DNA from: Nibribacter ruber
GTDB lineage: Bacteria > Bacteroidota > Bacteroidia > Cytophagales > Hymenobacteraceae
DNA length: 64,000 bases
Assembly: GCF_009913235.1 (NCBI RefSeq)
Contig: NZ_CP047897.1
Coordinates: 1,507,501 to 1,571,500, forward strand
Reading direction: 5' to 3'
The position numbers and the translations under genes were made by a program. The notes under the pieces are model-generated. The model had not been told where the DNA came from. It made no database searches and worked only from the letters and a program-made list of their open reading frames with translations. The stretch's first letter is position 1, and each line of letters opens with the position of its first letter. Of the stretch, positions 16,694 to 25,681 are shown in pieces.

Positions 16694-17524
16694 ATGCCCA
16701 TGAACGATCTGCACTACGACGATTCCCAGACCTTTGACATGGCCAATGATGTGGTGGTAGAGTCTTGGGAAGAACTGCAACGGGAGCTGTTTAGGGATTC
16801 TTGGGACGGCTCTATCAACCGCTACCGGTCTCCGTACGTGTACCGCGGCGCCTGGAACAGACGGTATAATCTAAAAACCAGCCTTATGCGCCTGGGCGGC
16901 GACTATCCAAAGTTAGAGCCGCACCTGTTACGCAACTTCAGGAAGTACGCCAAAGCCAACACCTCTCCCGGTGATTCCATCTGGAACTGGCTGGCGGTGG
17001 CCCAACACCATGGTCTGCCCACTAGAATGCTGGACTGGACCTATTCGCCGTACGTGGCCCTGCATTTCGCTACTTCAAACCTGCACACGTTTCATACCGA
17101 CGGCGCCATCTGGTGCATGAACTACGTCAAATCCACAGAATATTTACCAGCCCCGTTAAGTGACGCCATTCAACACGAAGGCTCTAACGTCTTTACCCCC
17201 GAAGTGCTGGAACCGGTCTGTCCCACCTTTAAAAGCTTAGAAGAGTTTCAGGAAGATCCGTTTGTCATGTTTCTGGAGCCGCCTTCCCTGGATGAGCGCA
17301 TAGTACACCAATATGCGTTGTTTTCCATGATGTCTACGCCCAATGGCATGCTCTGCGACTGGATGGACCAACACCCCGACCTCTATTACCGGCTCATCAT
17401 TCCGGCCAAGCTCAAGTGGGAAATACGGGACAAACTTGACCAGGCCAACATCACCGAGCGCGTCCTCTTCCCCGGCCTCACCGGCTTGAGCGCCTGGTTG
17501 ACGAGGCATTATACAGCGACCTGA
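16694..17524 (+). CDS. FRG-domain protein
   Basis: This 276-residue protein carries an FRG domain, named for a conserved Phe/Tyr-Arg-Gly motif. Here it is YVYRGAWNRRY (about residues 48-58). Typical downstream motifs are NWLAVAQHHGLPTRMLDWT and SPYVALHFA. No signal peptide or membrane segment is visible, so it is probably cytoplasmic. The biochemical role of FRG domains is not settled. They occur both in housekeeping settings and near mobile or defence genes; no defence partner is visible here. A second ATG at 16700 is an equally good start. Confidence 0.85.
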   Translation: MPMNDLHYDDSQTFDMANDVVVESWEELQRELFRDSWDGSINRYRSPYVYRGAWNRRYNLKTSLMRLGGDYPKLEPHLLRNFRKYAKANTSPGDSIWNWLAVAQHHGLPTRMLDWTYSPYVALHFATSNLHTFHTDGAIWCMNYVKSTEYLPAPLSDAIQHEGSNVFTPEVLEPVCPTFKSLEEFQEDPFVMFLEPPSLDERIVHQYALFSMMSTPNGMLCDWMDQHPDLYYRLIIPAKLKWEIRDKLDQANITERVLFPGLTGLSAWLTRHYTAT

Positions 17525-17526
17525 AT

Positions 17527-17551
17527 AATTAGAAATTCAAAATTAGAAGTT
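17527..17551. repeat. Left half of 25-bp intergenic inverted repeat
   Basis: It pairs with 17700-17724 at 23 of 25 positions. It begins 3 bp after the FRG-gene stop codon. Palindromic copy 9 and repeat copy C lie between the two halves. Confidence 0.65.
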
Positions 17552-17571
17552 AGAAATCATTTGGCAGAAAG

Positions 17572-17609
17572 CGTTTTTGGTGCCTTTTCTAGAAAATGGC
17601 CCAAAAACG
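17572..17609. repeat. 38-bp palindromic repeat, copy 9
   Basis: Nine flanking bases on each side, GGCAGAAAG and CTTTCTGCC, also pair perfectly. The full palindrome is 17563-17618, the longest extension in the window. Confidence 0.9.
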
Positions 17610-17625
17610 CTTTCTGCCTGTAGCT

Positions 17626-17680
17626 ACCGCTTGACTAGCTCGCCAACAAGATCCTTTCAGGATGACAAAAGAGGAGAAAG
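17626..17680 (-). repeat. GTCATCCTGAAAGGAT-type interspersed repeat, copy C
   Basis: Read on the minus strand it contains CTCTTTTGTCATCCTGAAAG, then GATCTTGTTGGCGAGCTAG. It matches copies at 421-472 and 10781-10839. Confidence 0.65.
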
Positions 17681-17699
17681 ACTTTGAAAGTAAAATATC

Positions 17700-17724
17700 A
17701 ACTTCTAATTTTTAATTTATAATT
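17700..17724. repeat. Right half of 25-bp intergenic inverted repeat
   Basis: Partner of 17527-17551. It ends 1 bp before the stop codon of the convergent gene. Confidence 0.65.
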
Positions 17725-17725
17725 G

Positions 17726-20700
17726 CTAGAACAGCACTGACACCTGCATGCGGCCAGTGTGGATGGAGCGAATGCCCTGGGGTTTGCGGCCATCATAGTC
17801 CAGGGTGATGTTGAGACCATTGCTGAGGCGTTGCTGTACGGCCAGGTTCCACGTGAGATTGTTGCCGGGTCGAAGGCCGTTGAGCATTTCATAGGCTACC
17901 GGCGAGGTATCCAATCCCGTGTATTTGATGTTGATGTATTTAAGGTTACCAGTGGCCGTGCGCTTGTTTACCTGACTTAAACGCACTTCACTGCCCAACT
18001 CATGAAACTGAGCTTTTTCTCTTTCGCCTAATTCATTTTCGCGTTGCATCCAGTTGTAAGAACCCGTGTAGCGCAGTTTGGTGCCGGGTTGGTAGGATAG
18101 TTCTGGTGTGGCTTCCCAACTCCTGATTAAGAAGTTTTTGGTGGTAAGGTAGTTAGAGGCACTTTCACGCTTGGACCGAATGGCGTTTATCCGGCCTGAC
18201 AAGACCTCGGTGAGGTTCATCCTGAACAAAATCTGTTGGCTGGTGTTGTTGCGCACGTCAGTGCCGTTGGTGAGCAGGGTTTTCTGCAGGCCTTGCTGGA
18301 AGGTCCATTCCACTCCGTATTTAGGGTGGCTTCGGTTGAAATAAAGCGTATTTCTGTAAGAACGGCTCAAGGACAGCAGCGTGGAGTCTTCAAAGTTGAG
18401 GCTGAAGGGGTTGAACCGGCTGCGCAAATCATCATCCGTGGTACGTTTGTCAACGGACACGAAAGACAGCGCTGAGAATTTGGCGGCAATACGTTTCCAG
18501 CCGGTGGCCTCCTGCCACTCCCGCGGCAAACTGCTGTTCAAGCGGTACGTAAACTGGTTGGTATAGGCAATCACATACTCATCCGTCGGGATGAAAAGCT
18601 TGATGTAGTTTCTGCGGTACGGCGGGTCTAAGGGCTGGGACTCGAAGAACTCGTTCAGGTCCTGGCGGCCGTCCCGGTTTAAGTCTTCAAAAAAATGGGT
18701 TCCTTGTCCTGGCACGGTTTCTACAAACTGGTATTGGCGTTTGAGTTCGCGGCCGGTGCCAATCACATAGCTTAGTTCTGAGCGAAGATGTTTTTTCAGT
18801 AAATCTCCGGTCCAGTCTACTTTAGAGAGTACTGTGGTCTCTGCTAAACTGTCTCTGGCTTGAATACGGCGCAAGGTAAGCAAGGCGCTAATCTGGTGAT
18901 TATTGTTTAGGCTGGTGCTGGTACTGAAATTATAAGTATTGGCCACCTGCTTATTGCCCAACTCACCGTTTTCTGGACGGTAGTCTACTCGGCGGCTGTA
19001 TTCGGCGCGGTATTTAAAATTGGCGGAGTCAGCATTTTGAATGAAAAACAGGTGGTCATCAAAATAGTTGGCAGAGGCTACCAGCTGCTCCGTGACGTTG
19101 GAGGTAATCCGGTTTTTGTCAAAGCGGTACACGTAGCCGGGTGTGATGTACCTGGTAGGATATTGCGCGCCAATTTCGCCCCGCACCCATTCGGCGTCTG
19201 TGTCTACCTGCTGGTTTTTCATGAGGAACAGATTAGTTTTCAGTTCCAGGCCCGCTACTTTCTGCGCCAGTTCCACCAAATGCTGGGTACCGTCCACCTC
19301 GCCGGGCCGGTAACGGCGGCTGAGGCGGTAGTTGGCAAAATTCTGGGCGTCTTTCACCCCGCCCACGGCAAACGTTAAAATGTGGTCTTCAATTCTGGAT
19401 TGCTGGGCCAGGGTGGTGTTGGTGGGATTGTTCCAGTCACGGTCAAATTCTACATCGCGGTAGCGGTCAATGGGCACAAAGTTGGGGTCTGTGTACTCAT
19501 AGGCAAGGCCGCTGTTCAGTTTATAAGCGCCCAGAAACTTAAATTGCTTTTCCTGCATCTGGTAACCCACCCGTAGCGCCTTCCCCTGATCATCCTGGGC
19601 GTCTAGCTTTGAAAATCGGTTCAGGTCATTGGTAGAGCCAGCTGCTTCCAAAAATACCTCGGTCTGTTTGTCCAGAGACCAGCCGGCACCCAAGGTTACC
19701 ATTTGTTTCTGCACCGGGGCCGGAAGAATACGCACGGGCTCAAACTTACCCTGCGGCACGCCATTCACGGGCTCCACCCACCCGTACACGCGACCGTTGA
19801 CAGTAGAGTTGAGTAGATTGTAATTTCCCCTTCCCTGCCCCACCTCTGTAAAACTCACGGCATAAAAAGCCTGGGTAGAGTCAGAGGAGTATTCATAAAT
19901 GGTGTAGTTGCCATTGGCCGTCTCTATCTCTACCTTGCGGTACAGCACCTGGTTTCTATCAAAGCGCACCGAATCCACGCCCGGCGCCACCGCTAGTTGC
20001 AGGCTGTCACCAATCTGGGAAAGTAGCCGCTTTTCCTCATTGTCCAAGTTGAGCGTAAGAGGATTGTTGGGATTGTCTGCCTCCTTGTAAAAATTTCCGT
20101 AGACCTTGAGCTTGCCCATGTTCTGGTAATGGTTGGCATGCACCACGCTCCGGCTGTAGTTTTGGTCTGAATATTCAAAGTCTACCCGTATGCGAGAGTT
20201 TCTAGTAATGATCCACTTGGGCGTGAAGGTGATTTCTGCCTGATTGTAATCTATGGTGTAGTCATAATCGTACCCGCGGGCCAAGAGGCGTCCGTCCAGG
20301 TAGACGCGCTCAGAACCGGCCAGCACAATGATAAAGCGCTCGCCGTTGGGGCCGCGCAGCCGGTACGGTCCCTGCACACTTTCAATGGGCGTAATGTTTT
20401 CAGAGGCAAACTTGCCTTTGGCCACCGAGGCCGCCACCGTGGTAGAGCTTTCCCAGCCAGGCTTCCCTCTATTCACCTCCAGCGCGCCGCCCTGCACGTT
20501 TTTGTAAAATTTGAGAAAATGCGAAGTTGGTTTGTTGCGCAAGACCACATCGCCGCCGGTCAAGGTCCACAATCTATGTTGCAGCGTGATGAACACGCGG
20601 TCAAATTCCTGGAGTTGTTGCGTATTGCCTTCGGGCTGAAAAGGAATGTTCTGGTCCGTGATGGAGCCAATGATGCTGATGTCCTCGGTGAGTTTGCCTT

Positions 20701-21271
20701 CCAGTTGCAGGTTAAGGGCTGAGTTCACAAACACGTTCTGCGTATTCCCGAAGGACACGCCCCGGGAGATGCTGCCGGTTTTGTTGAGGCCGGGTGTTTT
20801 GAAAAGCTCCTCTTTCGGTTGGATTGGTTCAAACACCTGACGCTGCGCGAAGGAAAGCGAATCCCAGTTGGCTATGTCGCGCTTGAAGGCGGGCTTGGCT
20901 AAGTTGATGGGCAGCACCCGGTAGCACACCAAGACAGAATCCGTTTTTGGCTTGTTTTCCGGAAAAGAGACCAAAAACGGCTCTGTGCCGTCAATGGAAG
21001 GAAACGTATCACTGGGGGTGGCCGTCTGCGGCAGGTTAGTGAATTGAAAGCGGTTGGTAGCCGGGTCATACAGAAACAAGCGCTGGAGCCGCACTTGCCT
21101 GGAGTCATAAACTTCTAAGGAATTTTCCGCTATGGTGAGCGTGTCTAACTGTACCGGCGCGGCGTTGATGATGACCCATTTGCACCGTTGACTGGACAAG
21201 GTCTGCCCAGTTGCATCTCCTGCGCACAGCCAACAAAGGAGACAAAGGCCTATGACCCACGCGTGCCTCAT
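17726..21271 (-). CDS. Very large outer-membrane/surface protein, function unknown
   Basis: The 1181-residue protein has a signal peptide (MRHAWVIGLCLLCWLCAG). Most of the rest alternates in a beta-strand pattern rich in Tyr, Arg, Asn and Gln, and it ends MQVSVLF, typical of a Bacteroidota beta-barrel. LNKTGSISRGVSFGNTQNVF and FITLQHRLWTLTGGDVV (about residues 160-250) recall the SprA-like surface family, a tentative comparison. DLNRDGRQDLNEF is a calcium-binding EF-hand-like loop. Residues about 98-110 (LVSFPENKPKTD) are encoded by palindromic copy 10. Its start overlaps the end of the kinase gene by 4 bp, so the two are coupled. Confidence 0.75.
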   Translation of the reverse strand: MRHAWVIGLCLLCWLCAGDATGQTLSSQRCKWVIINAAPVQLDTLTIAENSLEVYDSRQVRLQRLFLYDPATNRFQFTNLPQTATPSDTFPSIDGTEPFLVSFPENKPKTDSVLVCYRVLPINLAKPAFKRDIANWDSLSFAQRQVFEPIQPKEELFKTPGLNKTGSISRGVSFGNTQNVFVNSALNLQLEGKLTEDISIIGSITDQNIPFQPEGNTQQLQEFDRVFITLQHRLWTLTGGDVVLRNKPTSHFLKFYKNVQGGALEVNRGKPGWESSTTVAASVAKGKFASENITPIESVQGPYRLRGPNGERFIIVLAGSERVYLDGRLLARGYDYDYTIDYNQAEITFTPKWIITRNSRIRVDFEYSDQNYSRSVVHANHYQNMGKLKVYGNFYKEADNPNNPLTLNLDNEEKRLLSQIGDSLQLAVAPGVDSVRFDRNQVLYRKVEIETANGNYTIYEYSSDSTQAFYAVSFTEVGQGRGNYNLLNSTVNGRVYGWVEPVNGVPQGKFEPVRILPAPVQKQMVTLGAGWSLDKQTEVFLEAAGSTNDLNRFSKLDAQDDQGKALRVGYQMQEKQFKFLGAYKLNSGLAYEYTDPNFVPIDRYRDVEFDRDWNNPTNTTLAQQSRIEDHILTFAVGGVKDAQNFANYRLSRRYRPGEVDGTQHLVELAQKVAGLELKTNLFLMKNQQVDTDAEWVRGEIGAQYPTRYITPGYVYRFDKNRITSNVTEQLVASANYFDDHLFFIQNADSANFKYRAEYSRRVDYRPENGELGNKQVANTYNFSTSTSLNNNHQISALLTLRRIQARDSLAETTVLSKVDWTGDLLKKHLRSELSYVIGTGRELKRQYQFVETVPGQGTHFFEDLNRDGRQDLNEFFESQPLDPPYRRNYIKLFIPTDEYVIAYTNQFTYRLNSSLPREWQEATGWKRIAAKFSALSFVSVDKRTTDDDLRSRFNPFSLNFEDSTLLSLSRSYRNTLYFNRSHPKYGVEWTFQQGLQKTLLTNGTDVRNNTSQQILFRMNLTEVLSGRINAIRSKRESASNYLTTKNFLIRSWEATPELSYQPGTKLRYTGSYNWMQRENELGEREKAQFHELGSEVRLSQVNKRTATGNLKYINIKYTGLDTSPVAYEMLNGLRPGNNLTWNLAVQQRLSNGLNITLDYDGRKPQGIRSIHTGRMQVSVLF
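20942..20979. repeat. 38-bp palindromic repeat, copy 10, inside a coding sequence
   Basis: It is a near-perfect copy lying wholly inside the 1181-residue protein gene. In that frame it encodes FLVSFPENKPKT and adds no stop codon. The copy is intact, so either it is recent or pairing is maintained. Confidence 0.9.
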
Positions 21272-24200
21272 GCCTGCACTACGGGCAATTTCAAGAAGAA
21301 AGTAGTACCCACATTCTCCTGCGTCTCAAACCAGATGGATCCGCCCATGGCTTCCACGCCCTTCTTCACTACCGCCAAGCCAATGCCGGAGCCGGAGTAT
21401 TTGGTACTGAAATTGGGCACAAAGATCTTAGGCTGCACCTCTTCTGGAATCCCCGAACCGTTGTCCTGTATGCGTACCGTCACCCACCCTTTATAATCTG
21501 GCTGCACCGTCACATGAATGGCGGGCGTTTTACCAGAAGGCACGGCTTGCAAGGCGTTCAGTAGCAAATTGTTGAATATCCTGATGAGTTGGTTTTCATC
21601 GGCGCGCACTAGTATGGGTTCTTGGGGTAGTTGCAGGTTCATCTGGTGCTGTTGCGGGCTTAGATGCAAATCCACGGACCGGCGCACCAACTCATTCAAT
21701 TCCAACACTTCCATTTTAAGATCTGGCATTGACGTAAAGTTGGAGAACGAGGTGGCTATGTCGCTTAGTACGTCAATCTGGGTGATCATGGTGTTGGAGA
21801 TCTTGCCTACCAGTTCGTCTATGTTGCTTCTTCCTTCGGCCATGGCCTTGCGCAGGTATTGCAAAGACAGCTTCATGGGCGTGAGCGGGTTCTTAATTTC
21901 ATGGGCTACCTGCCGGGCCATCTCTTTCCAGGCAGCTTCCTTCTCCCGCAAGGCCAACTCCTGCTTGCTCTCCTCCAGTTTCTGGAGCATGTGGTTGTAC
22001 TCCCGTACCAGCAGGCCTATCTCATCATTAGATTCATAGACCAATTTTTCATTACTCTCCGTGAGGGTAGTCCGCTTCAGGCGCTCGGTGAGGAGTTTCA
22101 AGGGAACGGTCAAGGCTCTGGTAGCAGCGTAGCTCAAGGTCACAAACACCAGGAACAGCACCGTGAAAATGTTGAGAATGGTGGTGATGAGTTGAATGAG
22201 CTTGGAGTTGAGTTCTTTCTCTGAGTCAAAGAACGGAATGCCCAGGTAGCCTTTGGGGGCATCGGTGGGTTTGTCACGCAGGGGCACGTAAATGGTTCTA
22301 TACGGCAGAGTGCCCGCTTTTTCATCTAACAGCACGCGATTAAGCCCTTGCTGCCGAAGCACTCCATACGCCTGAGGATTCAACCTGGTAGACAGTACGC
22401 CGGCCTCAAACAACGCTGGCTGACTAGAGATGCGAAGCTGTCCTTTGGCGTCATAGATGTTCAGTTCTGCCTGCGAAATGTCTGCAAGCCGGTTCACCCT
22501 TCTGGAAAGCGAGTCTGCGCGGCCTTTGAACAATACCGCCCCCCAGTTGCTGGTTAAGATGTTCTGGCGCACAAATTCGCCTTGCTCTATGTAGCCTCGT
22601 ACCAAGTCCTGCCGATACGAATCTGTCACCAGGCTGCCAATGGTCAAACTCACCAATACCAAAGGCACCAACACCCCCATGTTCAGGAAGAGCTGTATTT
22701 TAGTACTGAACGTGGAGGTGATGGTTTTCACCAGCCTGCCTTTGGAAAGAACCAAACTCCCTAGAATAGTAAACAAAGCCAGCGTATGCACCAGAAAGAG
22801 CAGGGAGAAGTTTGAAAGCCAGGACCTGAACCCATAGTCCAAGGTGCTCACAATGGCTACGGTACCATTGGGAGACTCGGCGGCCAAATGATGGTAATCT
22901 GCCGCAGAAATACCTTGAGAGTATAGTTGAGGCGTTTTCATCAAGGTAGGCGAGAAGTACTGCCCGTACTCAAACAAGCCCGAAGTTTTAAGCCAACGGC
23001 CGTTTCGCCAGATGGCATACCCCCCAGAAGGAATGGCCTCTACCTGGGCACTCTGGCTGTTGACCAGAAGCTCCGGCAGCACACTATTGGGCGCTGATAC
23101 CTTAGGACTCAGCTCCAGCAAAACCGTCACCCATTGGTACGGGTTAAGCGCCAGTTTTATTTCCTGCAGGTAGGTGAATTTGCCCGGTTCTTCGGCAGAC
23201 GGTTTAATGCTTTGTCCTTTCTGCGTAGTGGCTTTGGCCTGTGGTACCCACGCAGCTACAAACCCTTGCCAGGTCATAAGGCTGTCTTTGGGGTACAGCT
23301 GCAACCCGTTCACATCAAACAAACGCACCTTTACGGTGTAGGCGTCAGAGAGGCTTTGCAAGTGTTGCCGTCTTATTTTGCGGTCCAGGAACTGGCCGTT
23401 TACCCACGGTGCCCGCAAGGTATGGATTAGAATGACGTCCTTTTGAATGGACTCTGCGGCCTTGGCCAGCAGGTACTCAGAGATTTCGTCACGGTCCCGA
23501 AGGAGTTGGGAGGCAAGCTGGTGCTTCTCTTCGCGCAGCTGCACGGTGTACACATCATACAATGCCGCCGCGCCAATGGAGGCACTTAAGATATTGAGCA
23601 GGAAAATACTGGAGTAGGCTCCTGCTACCTTGGAGAACTTTCTATGCAGCTGTTCCCAGGTAACTAAAACGGCCACCGCAAATAATAGAATCCAATTGCC
23701 GCTGGGAGCATCACGGTAAAACGCCCAGGCCAGGGACAGGACCAAAACGGAGCACCAGACAAGCGCGAAGGGCAGCCGGTCTGCTTTGGTTAACGGAAGC
23801 CAGTTGAGCAGCAGCCGAAGCACAAACCCCAGAAGCAGCGTATGTAAGATGATGGCCGTGAAAAGAAGCAATTTCTCCAGGCCTAACTGTACGCTCTGGG
23901 TAATGTCTAAGGACACCTGGGTGTTGATGATAAGGCTTCGGTAGAACTCGTACCAACTAATAAGCAACAACACCAACGTAGCTGACAAGACAACTCCCAG
24001 CACCAACCGCCGTTTTTGGTCTGTTTTCCAGAAATCAGCCTGAAAACGGATGGTTCTGCCTAGTTTATAAACCACCAGGGTGATGGTAAGCAAGACTAGT
24101 TCATTCAACAGCAGATCACCTAGCGAGGGGGACCACCAACCGGCTGCATACACTCTGGGGCTGAACAATGTAATTTCATGCACGTTGTTGGGGAATCCCA

Positions 24201-25017
24201 TCAAGAGCATGAGACCCCGGGGAACCAGCAGGCCCAGAATCACCAGCCAAAGCGCCCATATCTGACTTGATCCAGTTATGGAAGTATACCTTGTCCAGGC
24301 GGCTCGCAGAAAGCACAACCAAAAGAAGATGGCCAGCACATACAATGCCAGCGTCAAAGGACCGGCATGCAGCCAGTCTGAACTTTCCAATACGCTTACG
24401 GAGAAAAGAAAAGACCCATCTCGGTCCAGCACTGGGTAGGCACCGGCACTTCTCTCGGCCTGGATTAGAACCTCATGGTTGTCAAAGTAGGCTGGATTGA
24501 GGCCGTTTTTCAGGTAGGCATTGTTGATGCCGTACCGGGTCTCCAAGGGAAACACCGCAAAAAGCGTATACTGTACGCCTGCCTGCTCCCGCACCACAAG
24601 ATAGCGGCCAAACCTGTTCTCCACCAACTGAACTGGCTGCCTCACTGCGCTTGGGCTAATTTCGGGCTGCAGGGTATGGTCTGACCAGAACACAAGGGAG
24701 TTGCGCTGGAAGACAAACACCGGAATAGTGGTTTTGGGCAGAATCCGGGAAAATGTGCTAGAATCGGGGGGCAGGTCTGAGACGATATTACGGAGCTGAG
24801 CGCGTCCTTTGGCAATGGAGGCCTGTACGTTGGTGGTAATCTCCTGAGCAATTTCTTTGCCAGGCGCCTCCACCAATTGCCGGTGTACACTTTCCTGTAG
24901 AAAAGCCCCCGCCCCTACCAGCAGCAGGGCCAGGAAAAGAAATATGAAAGGACTTAACCGAAGGGATTTCAAATTGCCAGTTTTTCCGAATTTAGGAATA
25001 ATACGGGCAAAACGCAC
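21268..25017 (-). CDS. Large membrane sensor histidine kinase, NtrY-like
   Basis: The 1249-residue inner-membrane kinase has one N-terminal membrane segment, an extracytoplasmic region, a cluster of membrane segments (about 220-480), a second sensor region and two further segments. A HAMP-like linker, a helical stalk and the kinase core follow. The H box is VAHEIKNPLTP (His near 1039), the N box FNNLLLNALQAV, G1 QDNGSGIPEE and G2 GSGIGLAVVKKGVEAMGG; all look intact. Palindromic copy 11 encodes residues about 324-336 between membrane segments. No response regulator is adjacent. The gene starts 16 bp after the DUF983 gene and overlaps the surface-protein gene by 4 bp. Confidence 0.9.
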   Translation of the reverse strand: MRFARIIPKFGKTGNLKSLRLSPFIFLFLALLLVGAGAFLQESVHRQLVEAPGKEIAQEITTNVQASIAKGRAQLRNIVSDLPPDSSTFSRILPKTTIPVFVFQRNSLVFWSDHTLQPEISPSAVRQPVQLVENRFGRYLVVREQAGVQYTLFAVFPLETRYGINNAYLKNGLNPAYFDNHEVLIQAERSAGAYPVLDRDGSFLFSVSVLESSDWLHAGPLTLALYVLAIFFWLCFLRAAWTRYTSITGSSQIWALWLVILGLLVPRGLMLLMGFPNNVHEITLFSPRVYAAGWWSPSLGDLLLNELVLLTITLVVYKLGRTIRFQADFWKTDQKRRLVLGVVLSATLVLLLISWYEFYRSLIINTQVSLDITQSVQLGLEKLLLFTAIILHTLLLGFVLRLLLNWLPLTKADRLPFALVWCSVLVLSLAWAFYRDAPSGNWILLFAVAVLVTWEQLHRKFSKVAGAYSSIFLLNILSASIGAAALYDVYTVQLREEKHQLASQLLRDRDEISEYLLAKAAESIQKDVILIHTLRAPWVNGQFLDRKIRRQHLQSLSDAYTVKVRLFDVNGLQLYPKDSLMTWQGFVAAWVPQAKATTQKGQSIKPSAEEPGKFTYLQEIKLALNPYQWVTVLLELSPKVSAPNSVLPELLVNSQSAQVEAIPSGGYAIWRNGRWLKTSGLFEYGQYFSPTLMKTPQLYSQGISAADYHHLAAESPNGTVAIVSTLDYGFRSWLSNFSLLFLVHTLALFTILGSLVLSKGRLVKTITSTFSTKIQLFLNMGVLVPLVLVSLTIGSLVTDSYRQDLVRGYIEQGEFVRQNILTSNWGAVLFKGRADSLSRRVNRLADISQAELNIYDAKGQLRISSQPALFEAGVLSTRLNPQAYGVLRQQGLNRVLLDEKAGTLPYRTIYVPLRDKPTDAPKGYLGIPFFDSEKELNSKLIQLITTILNIFTVLFLVFVTLSYAATRALTVPLKLLTERLKRTTLTESNEKLVYESNDEIGLLVREYNHMLQKLEESKQELALREKEAAWKEMARQVAHEIKNPLTPMKLSLQYLRKAMAEGRSNIDELVGKISNTMITQIDVLSDIATSFSNFTSMPDLKMEVLELNELVRRSVDLHLSPQQHQMNLQLPQEPILVRADENQLIRIFNNLLLNALQAVPSGKTPAIHVTVQPDYKGWVTVRIQDNGSGIPEEVQPKIFVPNFSTKYSGSGIGLAVVKKGVEAMGGSIWFETQENVGTTFFLKLPVVQA
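24011..24048. repeat. 38-bp palindromic repeat, copy 11, inside a coding sequence
   Basis: It lies within the large kinase gene, in a loop between membrane segments, and encodes RFQADFWKTDQK. The reading frame through the element differs from that used in copy 10. The right arm has one change (GAAAACG). Confidence 0.85.
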
Positions 25018-25033
25018 AGAAATATACGCTGCC

Positions 25034-25417
25034 TCAGGGTTTGCGGTACTTTACATCAAAGGAAACGCTTCCAAAAAAGTAAAGCATCATGACCCGGCCG
25101 TACCTGAAAAGAATGGGGGTAAAAACGGTGATGATGGTGGCCACCGCGGTTAAATAAACCCACGTGGGCGGGTCATTGAATACATGGTACAACAACAGAC
25201 CCACCGTCACCACAATGCCAACGGATAGTCCGTAGCTCATATACATGGCGCCCCAGTAAAATCCCAGTTCCCTTTCATAACGGAGACCACAAACCGGGCA
25301 ATGTTCTGGCATCTGGTCAAATTTACTCAGGTTGGCGGCAGAATGGGTAAAGAGAGGCCCTTGATGGCATTGCGGGCACTTCATGGCAAGGGCTGCCTGC
25401 AGGTGCTCTAGCGCCAT
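25034..25417 (-). CDS. DUF983 zinc-ribbon membrane protein
   Basis: The 127-residue protein has an N-terminal zinc ribbon, KCPQC and EHCPVCGLRYE (about residues 13-48). Two membrane segments follow. DUF983 proteins are commonly encoded with cytochrome oxidase genes, and a role in oxidase assembly is usually inferred from that linkage. Here it is the last gene of the respiratory operon. Its ATG overlaps the stop of the preceding small gene by 1 bp. Confidence 0.85.
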   Translation of the reverse strand: MALEHLQAALAMKCPQCHQGPLFTHSAANLSKFDQMPEHCPVCGLRYERELGFYWGAMYMSYGLSVGIVVTVGLLLYHVFNDPPTWVYLTAVATIITVFTPILFRYGRVMMLYFFGSVSFDVKYRKP

Positions 25418-25659
25418 TATTTCTTACGACTGTACTTATACCAGAAGAAGCCTATGCCGCCTGCCAAAATATAAGGCACCGCCATTAGGTACAGAATGCC
25501 CTTGTTCAAACCATTGGCAATGGTGTCCTGGTCTTCGCCGCTTCCAGATTCTACAGAAGCCCGGCACATGGCACATTGGGCAGAAGCCGGTTCACTGCTC
25601 AAGAGCAACAGTAAGACAAGCCCTACGCCTAGCCCCCAAATTAAAAATCGTCTGTTCAT
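25417..25659 (-). CDS. Small membrane protein with CAMC motif, in oxidase operon
   Basis: This 80-residue protein has an N-terminal signal or membrane segment ending EPASAQ, then QCAMCRASVES and a second membrane segment. The Cys-x-x-Cys pair just after the probable cleavage site could bind copper or be redox-active, but that is inference. It sits between the DUF420 and DUF983 genes, so an oxidase-maturation role is likely. I do not recognise a named family. Confidence 0.75.
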   Translation of the reverse strand: MNRRFLIWGLGVGLVLLLLLSSEPASAQCAMCRASVESGSGEDQDTIANGLNKGILYLMAVPYILAGGIGFFWYKYSRKK

Positions 25660-25681
25660 GGCACTAGAATAAACTTATAAC

